From positions 1 through 25,803 of the forward strand of contig CAKTSO010000011.1 of NCBI GenBank assembly GCA_934613185.1: a stretch of 25,803 bases of DNA, in the 5' to 3' direction. The notes beneath the pieces are model-generated. The model was not told where the DNA came from. It made no database searches and worked only from the letters and a program-made list of their open reading frames with translations. The position numbers and the translations under genes are program-made. The stretch is from an uncultured Clostridia bacterium. GTDB taxonomy: Bacteria; Bacillota; Clostridia; Christensenellales; Maliibacteriaceae. Shown piece after piece: positions 1 through 7,935 of the stretch (within the stretch, counting starts at the first letter, position 1; every line of letters starts with the position of its first letter).

Positions 1-1
1 C

Positions 2-313
2 CCGTCCACCGTGAGCGCCTCGATCCACGCATCGGACGTGACGAAGCCTTCCGACGAGGCCTTCGAAACGGCGCAGTCCGTACACGGTGTCGCGGACGTC
101 GTCCTTCGGGAGGATCTTGAAAAGACGAGCTCGCTCAACGCGGTCACGGCGGTCGTGTTCGACTTTCGCGGATACGACACGCTCGGCGAAAGCTTCGTGC
201 TTTTGACCGCCATTTCCGGGTCGATGCTCATTCTGCGCGGCGTGCGCCGCCGCGGCAAGCCCGCCCAAACCGCAAAAAAGGAGGACGCTGGCAATGAAAA
301 AGAAATCGTTTAA
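2..313 (+). CDS. mbhE: MbhE-like subunit of Mrp-type membrane hydrogenase, C-terminal part
   Basis: The reading frame is open from the window edge, so the gene begins upstream and only about 103 residues are seen. The visible part has a soluble stretch, then the family-typical run AVVFDFRGYDTLGES and a hydrophobic segment ending in a basic tail (RGVRRRGK). This run is characteristic of the MbhE/MrpA-C-terminal family found in Mrp antiporter-like modules of group 4 [NiFe] hydrogenases. The gene overlaps the next one (MrpB-like) by 20 bases, indicating one operon. Its role in the complex, inferred from the family, is in the Na+/H+-translocating membrane arm. It could equally belong to an Mrp antiporter or Mbs complex, but the hydrogenase-like small subunit and hyp genes downstream favour Mbh. 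Confidence 0.8.
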   Translation, partial: PSTVSASIHASDVTKPSDEAFETAQSVHGVADVVLREDLEKTSSLNAVTAVVFDFRGYDTLGESFVLLTAISGSMLILRGVRRRGKPAQTAKKEDAGNEKEIV

Positions 314-827
314 GCCGCGGCACATGATGGTTCGCGCCGCGTCCGACCTTTTTACGCCCATCGCGCTGATCCTCGGCATCTACGTCATTTTGCACGGCAC
401 GGTCAGCCCGGGCGGCGGCTTTCAGGGCGGCGTCATCGTCTCCTCCGCGGCCATTTTGATGTATCTCGGGCACGGATACGAGACGGCGGCCGAGACGTTC
501 CGCATGTCGACGTACAAAAAAGGCGAAGCGCTGGCGGCGATCGTCTATGTGCTGCTCGCCTTCTGCGGCGTGCTTTTCGGCGCGAATTTCTGCCGCAACG
601 TATTTTTCCACGCGCAATCGACGTCCTCCGTGTTCGACGCGGGGACGATCTCCTTCATGAACGGCACCGTCGGCTTCAAAGTCCTGACGGGCGTTTCGTG
701 CCTGCTGCTTCTGGTCCTCGGGATGCTCGCGCCGGAGAACAACGCGACGGACGAGCCCGCGGAACTTTCCTTCCTCGAAGGCGTCGTGCCCGACCGGGAC
801 GACGCGGAAAGCGAGCGTGACGCATGA
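294..827 (+). CDS. mbhF: MrpB/MnhB-domain subunit (MbhF-like)
   Basis: This 177-aa membrane protein has the MnhB-domain hallmark ILHGTVSPGGGFQGGVI at about residues 36-52, followed by further hydrophobic segments. Family members form part of the Na+/H+ antiporter module of Mrp antiporters and of Mbh-type hydrogenases. The ATG at 294 follows an AAGGAGG site about ten bases upstream and lies inside the end of the preceding gene. The stop overlaps the next start in an ATGA, so translation is probably coupled. The C-terminal tail after residue 145 is acidic and hydrophilic. Confidence 0.9.
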   Translation: MKKKSFKPRHMMVRAASDLFTPIALILGIYVILHGTVSPGGGFQGGVIVSSAAILMYLGHGYETAAETFRMSTYKKGEALAAIVYVLLAFCGVLFGANFCRNVFFHAQSTSSVFDAGTISFMNGTVGFKVLTGVSCLLLLVLGMLAPENNATDEPAELSFLEGVVPDRDDAESERDA

Positions 828-1174
828 TCCTCGAAAATTATCTTTGCGCCGTCGCACTGCTCGTGCTCGGGTTTTACGCAATGATCCGGCAGCGCAATCT
901 GTTTAAAATCATCATCGGCATGGGCCTTACAGACTACGGCGTCAATCTTCTGATCGTCAGCATCGGCTTTCGCCCCGGCGGCACCGCGCCGATCTTCACG
1001 TTCAGCGAGCTTGACCCCTCGGCGTTTTTCGTCGACCCCGTGCCGCAGGCGCTGACGCTCACGAGCGTCGTCATCGGCGCGTGCGTGACGGCGATGGCGC
1101 TGGCTCTGGCGGCGCGGCTCAACGTTTCCTACGGCACGCTCGAGACCGACGAGATCAGGAGGCTGCGCGGATGA
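824..1174 (+). CDS. mbhG: MrpC/NuoK-like subunit (MbhG-like)
   Basis: This small integral membrane protein of 116 aa has three hydrophobic segments: residues about 4-18, 28-48, and 75-100 after a polar loop. The motif GLTDYGVNLLIVSIG and the later DPVPQALTLTSVVIG are typical of the MnhC/MrpC group, homologous to NuoK. It would sit in the proton/sodium-translocating arm of the complex. It starts in an ATGA overlap with the gene before and ends in an ATGA overlap with the gene after, which is strong evidence of co-translation. Confidence 0.92.
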   Translation: MILENYLCAVALLVLGFYAMIRQRNLFKIIIGMGLTDYGVNLLIVSIGFRPGGTAPIFTFSELDPSAFFVDPVPQALTLTSVVIGACVTAMALALAARLNVSYGTLETDEIRRLRG

Positions 1175-3111
1175 TGGATACGATCATAACGTTCTTTTCA
1201 AATCTCACGCCGCACATGCCGGTTCTGGCAATCATGACGATGTTCACCGGCGCGTTTTTCATCGCGCTGATCGGGGAACGCCTTGCAATCCTTCGCCGCA
1301 TCATCGTGTGCGTGAGTGTGTTCGTCCCGCTGTTTTTCATGCTGTATCTGATCCGCCCGGTGATGCTCGAAGGGGAAATTCTTTCCTATTGGATGGGCAA
1401 CTGGGAGCCCGTCGCGGGCTATGCGGTCGGCATCGGGCTGGAGGTGGACGCGCTTTCGCTGTTTTTCGCGTTGATCGTGACCGTCATGGCGACGATGAGC
1501 GCGCTTTACTCGTTCCGCTACACGAGCCGCGACGACGCGCACGAAAAATACGACACGCTGTTTTTGATGCTCTGCGGCAGCGTGCTCGGGCTTGTGTTGA
1601 CGGGCGACCTGTTCAACATGTACGTCATGATCGAGATCATGACGTTCTCCGCCGTGGCGCTGACGGCGTTTCGCAACTGGTATCACGGCGCGCTGGAGGC
1701 CGCGTTCAAGTATCTGGTCGTCAGCTGCATCGGCTCGACCTGCATTTTGATCGGCACGACGCTTTTGTACGCGCAGCGTCACACGCTGAATCTGGCGCAG
1801 CTTTCCGCCGTGGTCGGGCAACCGTTCACGCCGGCAGAGCTTCTTTCCCTTGCGTTCCTTATCGCGGGCTTCGCCGTCAAGGCGTTCGCCACGCCGTTTC
1901 ACACCATCGCCGCCGATGCGCACGCGACCGCGCCGAGCTCCATCTCGGTCATGATCTCGGGCGTTTTGACGAAGGCGGGCGTGTACGGGCTGATCCGCGT
2001 CGGTTTCTTCCTGTTTAAGTGTATGGATTCCGGTGCAATGCGGACGCTCGTTCTTCTGTTCGGAGGCTTAAGCATGGTCGTGTGCGTCTCGATGGCGCTT
2101 TTGCAGCACGATTTCAAGCGCCTTTTGGCCTATCACAGCATTTCGCAGATCGGCTATGTGTTGACGGCGATCGGCCTTTCCACCGCGCTCGGCGTGGCCG
2201 GCGGGCTGTATCACGCGCTGAACCACTCGCTGTTCAAGGGGCTTTTGTTCCTCTGCGCGGGCTGCGTGCTCTATCGCACGGGCAAGACGGATCTCGATTC
2301 GCTCGGCGGGCTTTCGCGCAAAATGCCGCACACCTGCCTTTTGTTCCTTGTCGCCGCGGCGTCCATCAGCGGGCTTCCGCCGTTCAACGGGTTCGCGTCC
2401 AAATGGATGATCTATCAGGCGATCTACCGGGCGGCGGTCGAAAGCGGCAATCCCGCCTACCTTCCGGTGCTCGTGTGCGCGCTCATCGTCAGCGTCATGA
2501 CGCTCGCCTCGTTTGTGAAAGTCGCGCAGTCGGTCTTCTTCGGCCCGCTGCCGCTTGCGCTGCACGACGTGCGTGAAGCGCCGCTTTCCATGCGCATTCC
2601 GATGGCGATCCTCGCGGTTTTGTGCGTCGTCACGGGGCTTTTCCCCGATCTTGTCAGCCGCTTTCTTCTCGTTCCCGCGACGAGTTCCGTCTATAACGTC
2701 GGCGGGTATATCGACGCGATGATGGGCGCGGGCTACGCTTCTTCGATGGGGACGCGGCTTCCGGAAACGGAGCTGTCGCTTCGCCTTCCCGGGTACTGGT
2801 CGCCCGTGTCGTGGCTGCTGTTGTTCGTGATGCTTCTTGCCGCGGGCTGCATCGTCGCGCTGTTCGCGCGCGGCGAAAGCCGCGAGGCTTCCCGTTCGGA
2901 CGGCAAACGCGACGTGTTCTTCGGCGGCGAAAAGAGCGTGTATTCCAAAGTCGGCGGGGGCGACCTGTTCTATGGGATGCGCGTGAATCTTTCCGGCTAT
3001 TTCAAGCGGCTGTCGGCGTGGCACACGGGCGTGGTCAACGACTACGCGCTGTATGCCTCGTGCGCGCTTGCCGTCGTGATCGTCTACGTTCTGCTCTTTA
3101 TGGGGAGGTGA
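1171..3111 (+). CDS. mbhH: MrpD/NuoL-NuoN-like ion-pumping subunit (MbhH-like)
   Basis: This is a 646-aa multi-spanning protein of the proton-conducting membrane transporter family (NuoL/M/N, MrpA/D). Conserved family stretches include LTGDLFNMYVMIEIM, a segment ending KAFATPFH, FKRLLAYHSISQIGY and ALNHSLFKGLLFLCAG, which carry the lysine and histidine residues used in ion translocation. The start at 1171 was chosen over an upstream in-frame start at 1081 because it overlaps the previous stop (ATGA) and has AGGAGG at 1157-1162. The last 100 residues include a charged loop and a final helix, longer than plain MrpD. It is predicted to couple ferredoxin oxidation by the peripheral arm to H+ or Na+ movement. 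Confidence 0.93.
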   Translation: MMDTIITFFSNLTPHMPVLAIMTMFTGAFFIALIGERLAILRRIIVCVSVFVPLFFMLYLIRPVMLEGEILSYWMGNWEPVAGYAVGIGLEVDALSLFFALIVTVMATMSALYSFRYTSRDDAHEKYDTLFLMLCGSVLGLVLTGDLFNMYVMIEIMTFSAVALTAFRNWYHGALEAAFKYLVVSCIGSTCILIGTTLLYAQRHTLNLAQLSAVVGQPFTPAELLSLAFLIAGFAVKAFATPFHTIAADAHATAPSSISVMISGVLTKAGVYGLIRVGFFLFKCMDSGAMRTLVLLFGGLSMVVCVSMALLQHDFKRLLAYHSISQIGYVLTAIGLSTALGVAGGLYHALNHSLFKGLLFLCAGCVLYRTGKTDLDSLGGLSRKMPHTCLLFLVAAASISGLPPFNGFASKWMIYQAIYRAAVESGNPAYLPVLVCALIVSVMTLASFVKVAQSVFFGPLPLALHDVREAPLSMRIPMAILAVLCVVTGLFPDLVSRFLLVPATSSVYNVGGYIDAMMGAGYASSMGTRLPETELSLRLPGYWSPVSWLLLFVMLLAAGCIVALFARGESREASRSDGKRDVFFGGEKSVYSKVGGGDLFYGMRVNLSGYFKRLSAWHTGVVNDYALYASCALAVVIVYVLLFMGR

Positions 3112-3117
3112 CGTGCC

Positions 3118-4059
3118 GTGCTTTCAAATTTACTTTATGCGCTTCTTTTTCCCGGGCTTTTGACCTGCGCGTTCGCGGGGCTGCTTTTCGCGGGGATCGA
3201 CCGCCGTCTTGCCGCACGGATGCAGCGGCGCGTCGGGCCGCCCGTGACGCAGTGCTTCTGGGATTTTGTGAAACTTCTGGGCAAAGAGGTCATCGTCCCC
3301 GACGCCGCCTCGCCGCGCGTGTTTTTGGCCGCGCCCGTGGTGGGGCTTGCGGCGATCGCAAGCTGTGCGGTGATCCTGCCCGTCTTCGGCCTCGGCCGCT
3401 TCGTCTTCACGGGCGACGTGATCGTGCTGCTCTATCTTCTGACGCTGGCGTCGGTCGTGCTGATCGCGGGCGGCGCGGCGAGCGGTTCGCCGTTTGCGGG
3501 CGTCGGCATTTCGCGCGCGGTCGTCTGCCTGATGAGCTATGAACTGCCGCTTGTTTTGATCCTGATCGCCGTGTGCAGGGCATCCGGCGACGGGGAGGCA
3601 ACGTTCTCGCTTCTTCAGATCGCCGCGCATCAAACGGCGGCCGGTCTGCATCTTTTCGACTGGCGGCTGATCCCCGCCGCGCTCAGTATGCTGCTCGTCA
3701 TTCCCTGCGAGGTCGGTTCCGCGCCCTTCGACGCGGCCGAGGCGGGGATCGAGATCTGCGAAGGGCCGCTTGCCGAATACAGCGGCTGGCCGCTGGCGCT
3801 GTTCAATCTCATGCATGCGATCAAGATGTACGTCATGAGCGCGCTGTTCGTCGCGCTGTTTCTGGGCGGCCGCGTGTCGGGCGTCTTCGTTCTCGACACG
3901 ATCGTCTGGATTGTCAGCGCGGCGGTCGTCGCCGTGCTTTCGATGACGCTTTGCCGCGGCGTGTGTGCGCGTCTTCGCGTCGAACAGATCTTCCGCTTTT
4001 TCTGGGGGCCGGTCAGTGCGCTGGCATTGCTGAGCGTTATATTGGTCTGGATTTTTTAA
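3118..4059 (+). CDS. mbhM: NuoH-like membrane anchor subunit (MbhM/EchB-like)
   Basis: This 313-aa membrane protein is homologous to respiratory complex I subunit NuoH (NADH dehydrogenase subunit 1). It shows the family signatures GIDRRLAARMQRRVGPP near the N-terminus, then AVVCLMSYELPL, and the acidic PFDAAEAGIEICEGPLAEYSG loop at roughly residues 202-223. In the complex this subunit connects the hydrogenase module to the antiporter module. The GTG start at 3118 follows GGGGAGGTG that overlaps the stop of the previous gene. The family is shared by EchB, MbhM and HyfC. The 470-base repeat region that follows interrupts an otherwise gap-free operon. Confidence 0.93.
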   Translation: MLSNLLYALLFPGLLTCAFAGLLFAGIDRRLAARMQRRVGPPVTQCFWDFVKLLGKEVIVPDAASPRVFLAAPVVGLAAIASCAVILPVFGLGRFVFTGDVIVLLYLLTLASVVLIAGGAASGSPFAGVGISRAVVCLMSYELPLVLILIAVCRASGDGEATFSLLQIAAHQTAAGLHLFDWRLIPAALSMLLVIPCEVGSAPFDAAEAGIEICEGPLAEYSGWPLALFNLMHAIKMYVMSALFVALFLGGRVSGVFVLDTIVWIVSAAVVAVLSMTLCRGVCARLRVEQIFRFFWGPVSALALLSVILVWIF

Positions 4060-4061
4060 AA

Positions 4062-4212
4062 GCGCGGGGGAAACGGCGTCGCGTCTGCGGCGCCTGACGG
4101 CCGGTTTACGCCGGATGCTTCGTTGCAAAGTTTTGATGGCGCGGAGGAAACGACGTCGCGTCTGCGGCGCCTGACGGCCGGTTTACGCCGGATGCTTCGT
4201 TGCAAAGATTTG
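4062..4212 (+). repeat. Two tandem copies of a 77-bp GC-rich repeat (unit A)
   Basis: Two head-to-tail copies start at 4062 and 4139. Each begins with GCGCGGRGGAAACGRCGTCG, continues through a palindrome-rich stretch (GGCCGGTTTACGCCGG) and ends with GATGCTTCGTTGCAAAG. The copies differ at only a few positions over about 70 bases. They begin directly after the mbhM stop and run into the 39-base palindrome. I see no convincing gene here; the short open frames follow from the lack of stops in GC-rich repeats. Confidence 0.85.
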
Positions 4213-4240
4213 CCATAGCGCCGCTATGGCAAATCTTTGC
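4202..4240. repeat. Perfect 39-nt palindrome (19-bp arms, 1-nt centre)
   Basis: The left arm is 4202-4220 and the right arm 4222-4240, exact reverse complements with one cytosine at the centre (arm core AGATTTGCCATAGCG). No T-run follows, so it does not look like an intrinsic terminator. It lies at the junction of the unit A and unit B arrays and its left arm starts within the end of the second A unit. It could be the tip of a small inverted-repeat element, a protein-binding site, or an RNA hairpin that shapes stability of the operon transcript. Confidence 0.85.
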
Positions 4241-4269
4241 GCCTCGCCCCGACGAAAACCGTCTCGCCA

Positions 4270-4493
4270 TTCGCTCTTGCCGCGCCGTCGTTTCCCCCGC
4301 TGAGCGGGATATGGTGCTGCGTATATCATTATCGCAACCCAACCGCTTCGTCCCGGCGCACAGCGTCCCGCGTTCGTGCTTGCCGCGTCGTCGTTTCCCC
4401 CGCTGAGCGGGATATGGGGCTGCGTATATCATTATCGCAATCCAACCGCTTCGTCCCGGCGCACAGCGTCACGCGTTCGTGCTTGCCGCGTCC
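4270..4493 (+). repeat. Two and a fraction copies of a 103-bp tandem repeat (unit B)
   Basis: Copies start at 4270 and 4373, with an 18-base partial third copy at 4476. Conserved landmarks are TTCG-x2-CTTGCCGCG, CGTCGTTTCCCCCGC, the hairpin CCCGCTGAGCGGG, then GCGTATATCATTATCGCAA and CCAACCGCTTCGTCCCGGCG. The first 40 bases carry, in reverse complement, the same GCGGRGGAAACGRCG module that opens unit A, so A and B look like related elements in opposite orientation. The array ends about 40 bases before the start codon of the hydrogenase small subunit gene. Confidence 0.85.
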
Positions 4494-4532
4494 CCTTTTC
4501 ACTTCTCCATTTCGCAGAAAGGATCGTTTTTC

Positions 4533-4997
4533 ATGCCGAATCTGCTTGCAAAAAGTGCCGCCAAGTCCGGCTGGATCTTCCATGTAAACGCCGGATCGTG
4601 CAACGGCTGCGATATTGAACTTGTGTCGATCCTGACGCCGCGCTACGACGCCGAGCGTCTCGGGTTCCGTCTGGCCGAATCGCCGCGCCAGGCGGATATC
4701 GTCGCCGTGTCGGGGCCGATCACGATGCAAACGCGCGATCGTCTCGTCCGCGTGCTCTCGCAGGTGCCCGAGCCGCGGGTGGTGCTGTCGCTCGGGTCGT
4801 GCCCGCGAAGCTGCAACGTCTTCAAGGGCAGCTATTCCGTCGCGGGGCCGCTGGATCGCTACACGACGGTGGACGTCTCCGTCGCGGGCTGCCCGCCCAA
4901 GCCGGAAGCCATCATCGCGGGCTTCGCGCGCGCCGCGGAACTTCTCGCCGAAAAGCAAAAGGCGTATCGCCACGCCGAAAAGGAGGGCACAAAGTGA
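4533..4997 (+). CDS. mbhJ: Hydrogenase small subunit, NuoB-like (MbhJ/EchC-like)
   Basis: This 154-aa protein has the NuoB/hydrogenase small-subunit pattern for a single [4Fe-4S] cluster: C23 and C26 in GSCNGCD, C90 in LGSCPRSC, and C120 in AGCPPKPEAI. In group 4 hydrogenases this subunit holds the cluster closest to the NiFe site and passes electrons from ferredoxin. The start at 4533 has an AGAAAGGA site upstream; the frame is open further upstream into repeat B, but those residues are not family-like. Its partner, the large subunit, is not the next gene as it would be in ech. The stop overlaps the next GTG start. Confidence 0.93.
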   Translation: MPNLLAKSAAKSGWIFHVNAGSCNGCDIELVSILTPRYDAERLGFRLAESPRQADIVAVSGPITMQTRDRLVRVLSQVPEPRVVLSLGSCPRSCNVFKGSYSVAGPLDRYTTVDVSVAGCPPKPEAIIAGFARAAELLAEKQKAYRHAEKEGTK

Positions 4998-5419
4998 AAT
5001 TCCCCTATCTTCGCGAGGCGCTTTGTTCTCTTTTTCGCAAACCCGCCACGGTCGCGACGCCCGCGCCCGCCGCGGAAGGCTATCGCGGACGGCTCGTCTA
5101 TCACGCCGACCGCTGCATCAACTGCGGCCTTTGCATGCGCGTCTGTTCCCCCGGCGCGATCACCAAACAGATCGAAAAAATCGACGAGGGCGACCGCATC
5201 ACGTTCACGATCGACCTTTCTTCCTGCACATTCTGCTCGATGTGCGCCGATTTCTGCTCCAAAAAAGCGATCGAGCTTTCCGAAGATTACAACATGGTCG
5301 GCTCCGCGCCCGAAGATTTTCTCGTGACAGGGACGTTTGTCAAAAAGCCGCCCGTGCGCCCCGCGGCAAAACCCGCGCCGCAAAAGCCGGCCGACGCAAC
5401 GGAACAAAAAGCGCAATGA
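4994..5419 (+). CDS. mbhN: Two-cluster ferredoxin subunit, NuoI-like (MbhN/EchF-like)
   Basis: This 141-aa protein has two [4Fe-4S] motifs: C41-x2-C44-x2-C47-x3-C51-S-P and C78-x2-C81-x2-C84-x3-C88. An N-terminal stretch KFPYLREALCSLFRKP resembles the amphipathic start of NuoI/EchF proteins, and the last 30 residues are a Pro/Ala/Lys-rich tail. It should be the entry point for electrons from soluble ferredoxin. The GTG start at 4994 overlaps the previous stop as GTGA and has GGAGG just upstream. The stop overlaps the hypF start (ATGA), tying hydrogenase structure and maturation genes into one transcript. Confidence 0.92.
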   Translation: MKFPYLREALCSLFRKPATVATPAPAAEGYRGRLVYHADRCINCGLCMRVCSPGAITKQIEKIDEGDRITFTIDLSSCTFCSMCADFCSKKAIELSEDYNMVGSAPEDFLVTGTFVKKPPVRPAAKPAPQKPADATEQKAQ

Positions 5420-7680
5420 GCGATATTTTGCGCGTGCGGCTTCTCGTGTTCGGCACGGTGCAGGGCGTCGGGTTTCGGCCGTTCGTCGATCGACTTGCCA
5501 GGCGATATTCCCTCGGCGGCTTCATACGCAACACCGCGCGCGGCGTGACGATCGAGCTGGAGGGCGGCGCGCGGGCGATCGAAGAATTTTGCTCCGCGCT
5601 CACAACCGAAGCGCCGCCGCTGTCGCTGATCGAGCGCATCGAGCGCACGGAACTCATGCCTTCGGGGCAGCGCGATTTCGTCATCGAACAAAGCGCCCCG
5701 GGCGAGACGATCGAAGCGTCGATCCCGCCCGACACGGCGACGTGCGACGCCTGCGTGCGCGAGCTGTTCGACAAGCAGAACCGCCGCTATCGCCACCCGT
5801 TCATCAACTGCACCGACTGCGGGCCGCGCTTTTCGATCATCCGCGGCATCCCCTACGACCGAAAAAAGACCGCGATGGCAAGCTTCCCGATGTGCGGCGA
5901 ATGCGCGGCGGAGTTTTCGGACATTGCGAGCCGCCGCTATCACGCGCAGCCCGTGTGCTGCAACGACTGCGGACCGAGGCTTTGGCTTTCGGACAACGCG
6001 GGCGATCCGATCCCCGGCGACGCGATCCGACTTTGCCAAAAGGCGCTCGAAGCGGGACAGATCGCCGCGATCAAGGGGATCGGCGGGTTCCATCTGGCGT
6101 GCATTGTGACCGAAGATGCCGTGCGCCGTCTGCGCGCGCGAAAACGCCGCGAACAAAAGCCGCTGGCGATCCTCTGCCGCGATCTTGCCGCGGCGAAGCG
6201 CTTTTGTCATATCGACGAAACCGCCGAAAAGCTCTTGACGGGCTTTCGCCGCCCGATCGTGCTTTGCCCGAAAATCGACGCGGACGCGTACGGACATTTG
6301 AGCGAAAACGGCGACCTCGGGCTGCTCCTGCCCTACGCGCCGATCCATCATCTGCTCTTTGACGGCGCAAAATTCGACGCGCTCGTCATGACGAGCGCCA
6401 ATCCCGCCGCGCTGCCCATCACGCGCGAAAACGGCGAGGCGCTTTCCTCGCTTCGAGATATCGCGGACGTGTTTTTGCTGCACGACCGCGACATCGACAA
6501 CCGCTGCGACGATTCGCTCGTCTACCCTTTGAACGGCAAAGAGTACTTCGTGCGCCGTTCGCGCGGATACGTCCCGCAGCCCGTGTTCGTCCCCGATTTT
6601 AAAGCGCCCGTCCTCGCCTGCGGCGCGCAGCAGAAGGCGTCGTTCTGCCTTGCCGCGAACGGGCGCGCGTATTTGTCCGCGCACATCGGCGATCTGGAAA
6701 GCATCGAGACGTTCGAACACTACGCCTCGCAGGTCAGGCATTTCGAGCGGATCTTCGAGATCGCGCCCGCGGCGTTCGCCTGCGACCTTCATCCCGATTA
6801 TTTATCCACCCGATTCGCCGAAGAATGTGCAAAACAAACGGGCTCGCCGCTTTTTCGCGTGCAGCACCACCACGCGCACATGGCCGCCTGCATGGCGGAC
6901 AACGAACTTTCGGGCGACGTCATCGGCGTCGTCTTCGACGGCACGGGTCTCGGAGAAGACGGGACGATTTGGGGCGGCGAATTTCTCTTCGGTTCGTACC
7001 AAAGCGTCCGCCGCATGGGACATCTTGCCCCGTTTCCGCTTTCGGGCGGCGACGCGGCGGCGCGCGACCCGGTGCGCGCCGCGTTCGGCGCGCTGTACGC
7101 CGCCGGGGTCGATCCTTGCGAAATTTTCCCGGAGCGCCGCGAGCTCCTGCCGCCGCTTGCCGCGAACGTCAACTGCCCCGCGACCACGAGCGCCGGAAGA
7201 CTGTTCGACGCGATGGCCGCGCTTTGCGGGATCACGGAGAAAAACGCCTACGAAGCCCGAAGCGCCATGCTTTTGCAGTCGCTTGCACAGCGCACGGGCG
7301 AGCTTCCCGACGACGCGCCATGGGACGTCCGCCTCATCGACACCGCGGACGGGTTCCTGCTGGATACGCTTGCTTTTTTGACGTATGCGGCGCATGATAA
7401 ACGCGCCGGGTGCGATCCGCGTTTCACGGCGGAGGCGTTTCACCGCGCATTGGCGGCGGGCGTGCTCGCCGCATGTCGGCGCATCCGATCCGCGACGCAA
7501 TGCAGCCGCGTCGTGCTGTCGGGCGGCGTGTTTTTGAATCTTCACTTATTGTCGCTTGTGCAAAAAGCGCTGGAAGCGGACGGCTTTGCCGTGTTCTGTC
7601 ATCGCCGCGTCTCCTGCTGCGACGAAGGGCTGTCCCTCGGGCAGGCGGCGGTCGCACAGGCGCTTTTGTCAGCACGCTAA
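5416..7680 (+). CDS. hypF: Carbamoyltransferase HypF
   Basis: This 754-aa protein makes the thiocarbamoyl group, from carbamoyl phosphate and ATP, that becomes the cyanide ligands of the NiFe centre. Domains in order are an acylphosphatase domain (VQGVGFRPF at residues 15-23), two zinc-finger motifs (C110-x2-C113/C132-x2-C135 and C160-x2-C163/C182-x2-C185), a YrdC-like domain (about 200-380), and a Kae1-like domain with the metal-binding HHHAHMA at 484-490. The length is typical for HypF. The start at 5416 overlaps the ferredoxin gene stop. Longer in-frame starts upstream run through the real ferredoxin gene and were rejected. Confidence 0.97.
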   Translation: MSDILRVRLLVFGTVQGVGFRPFVDRLARRYSLGGFIRNTARGVTIELEGGARAIEEFCSALTTEAPPLSLIERIERTELMPSGQRDFVIEQSAPGETIEASIPPDTATCDACVRELFDKQNRRYRHPFINCTDCGPRFSIIRGIPYDRKKTAMASFPMCGECAAEFSDIASRRYHAQPVCCNDCGPRLWLSDNAGDPIPGDAIRLCQKALEAGQIAAIKGIGGFHLACIVTEDAVRRLRARKRREQKPLAILCRDLAAAKRFCHIDETAEKLLTGFRRPIVLCPKIDADAYGHLSENGDLGLLLPYAPIHHLLFDGAKFDALVMTSANPAALPITRENGEALSSLRDIADVFLLHDRDIDNRCDDSLVYPLNGKEYFVRRSRGYVPQPVFVPDFKAPVLACGAQQKASFCLAANGRAYLSAHIGDLESIETFEHYASQVRHFERIFEIAPAAFACDLHPDYLSTRFAEECAKQTGSPLFRVQHHHAHMAACMADNELSGDVIGVVFDGTGLGEDGTIWGGEFLFGSYQSVRRMGHLAPFPLSGGDAAARDPVRAAFGALYAAGVDPCEIFPERRELLPPLAANVNCPATTSAGRLFDAMAALCGITEKNAYEARSAMLLQSLAQRTGELPDDAPWDVRLIDTADGFLLDTLAFLTYAAHDKRAGCDPRFTAEAFHRALAAGVLAACRRIRSATQCSRVVLSGGVFLNLHLLSLVQKALEADGFAVFCHRRVSCCDEGLSLGQAAVAQALLSAR

Positions 7681-7710
7681 AGAATAAAAAAGAAAGGACG
7701 GTGACGCGTT

Positions 7711-7935
7711 ATGTGCCTTGCCGTGCCGCTTCGAATCAAATCGATCGACGGAACGCGCGCCGTGTGCGACGCGTGCGGCGTGTCGCGCGACGTGCGGCTC
7801 GATCTCGTGCCGCAGGCAAAATGCGGCGACTACATTCTTTCGCACGCGGGGTTCGCCATTGAAATCCTCGATCCGGCGCAGGCGCGGGAGAATCTTTCCG
7901 CCATACGGGAGGCGTTCGATGCCGGACGCGTTTGA
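7711..7935 (+). CDS. hypC: Hydrogenase maturation chaperone HypC
   Basis: This 74-aa protein begins with the defining MCLAVP motif; Cys2 binds the Fe(CN)2CO fragment and the hydrogenase large-subunit precursor. It normally works with HypD in assembling the iron centre. The gene starts 30 bases after hypF with an AAAGGA site, and its last 17 bases overlap hypD. Its presence implies that a HypC-dependent [NiFe] large subunit is encoded somewhere in this genome. Confidence 0.96.
   Translation: MCLAVPLRIKSIDGTRAVCDACGVSRDVRLDLVPQAKCGDYILSHAGFAIEILDPAQARENLSAIREAFDAGRV

Noticed and set aside
4106..4432. Open frames on both strands through the repeat island
   Set aside because: They consist of tandemly repeated GC-rich sequence, lack ribosome binding sites and merely follow from the absence of stops in the repeats.
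4062..4493. CRISPR array
   Set aside because: Units are 77 and 103 bp in direct tandem with no unique spacers and no cas genes nearby.
5023..5415. Longer hypF start
   Set aside because: The extra 131 residues are the ferredoxin subunit gene read out of frame; the ATGA overlap at 5416 gives the normal HypF N-terminus.
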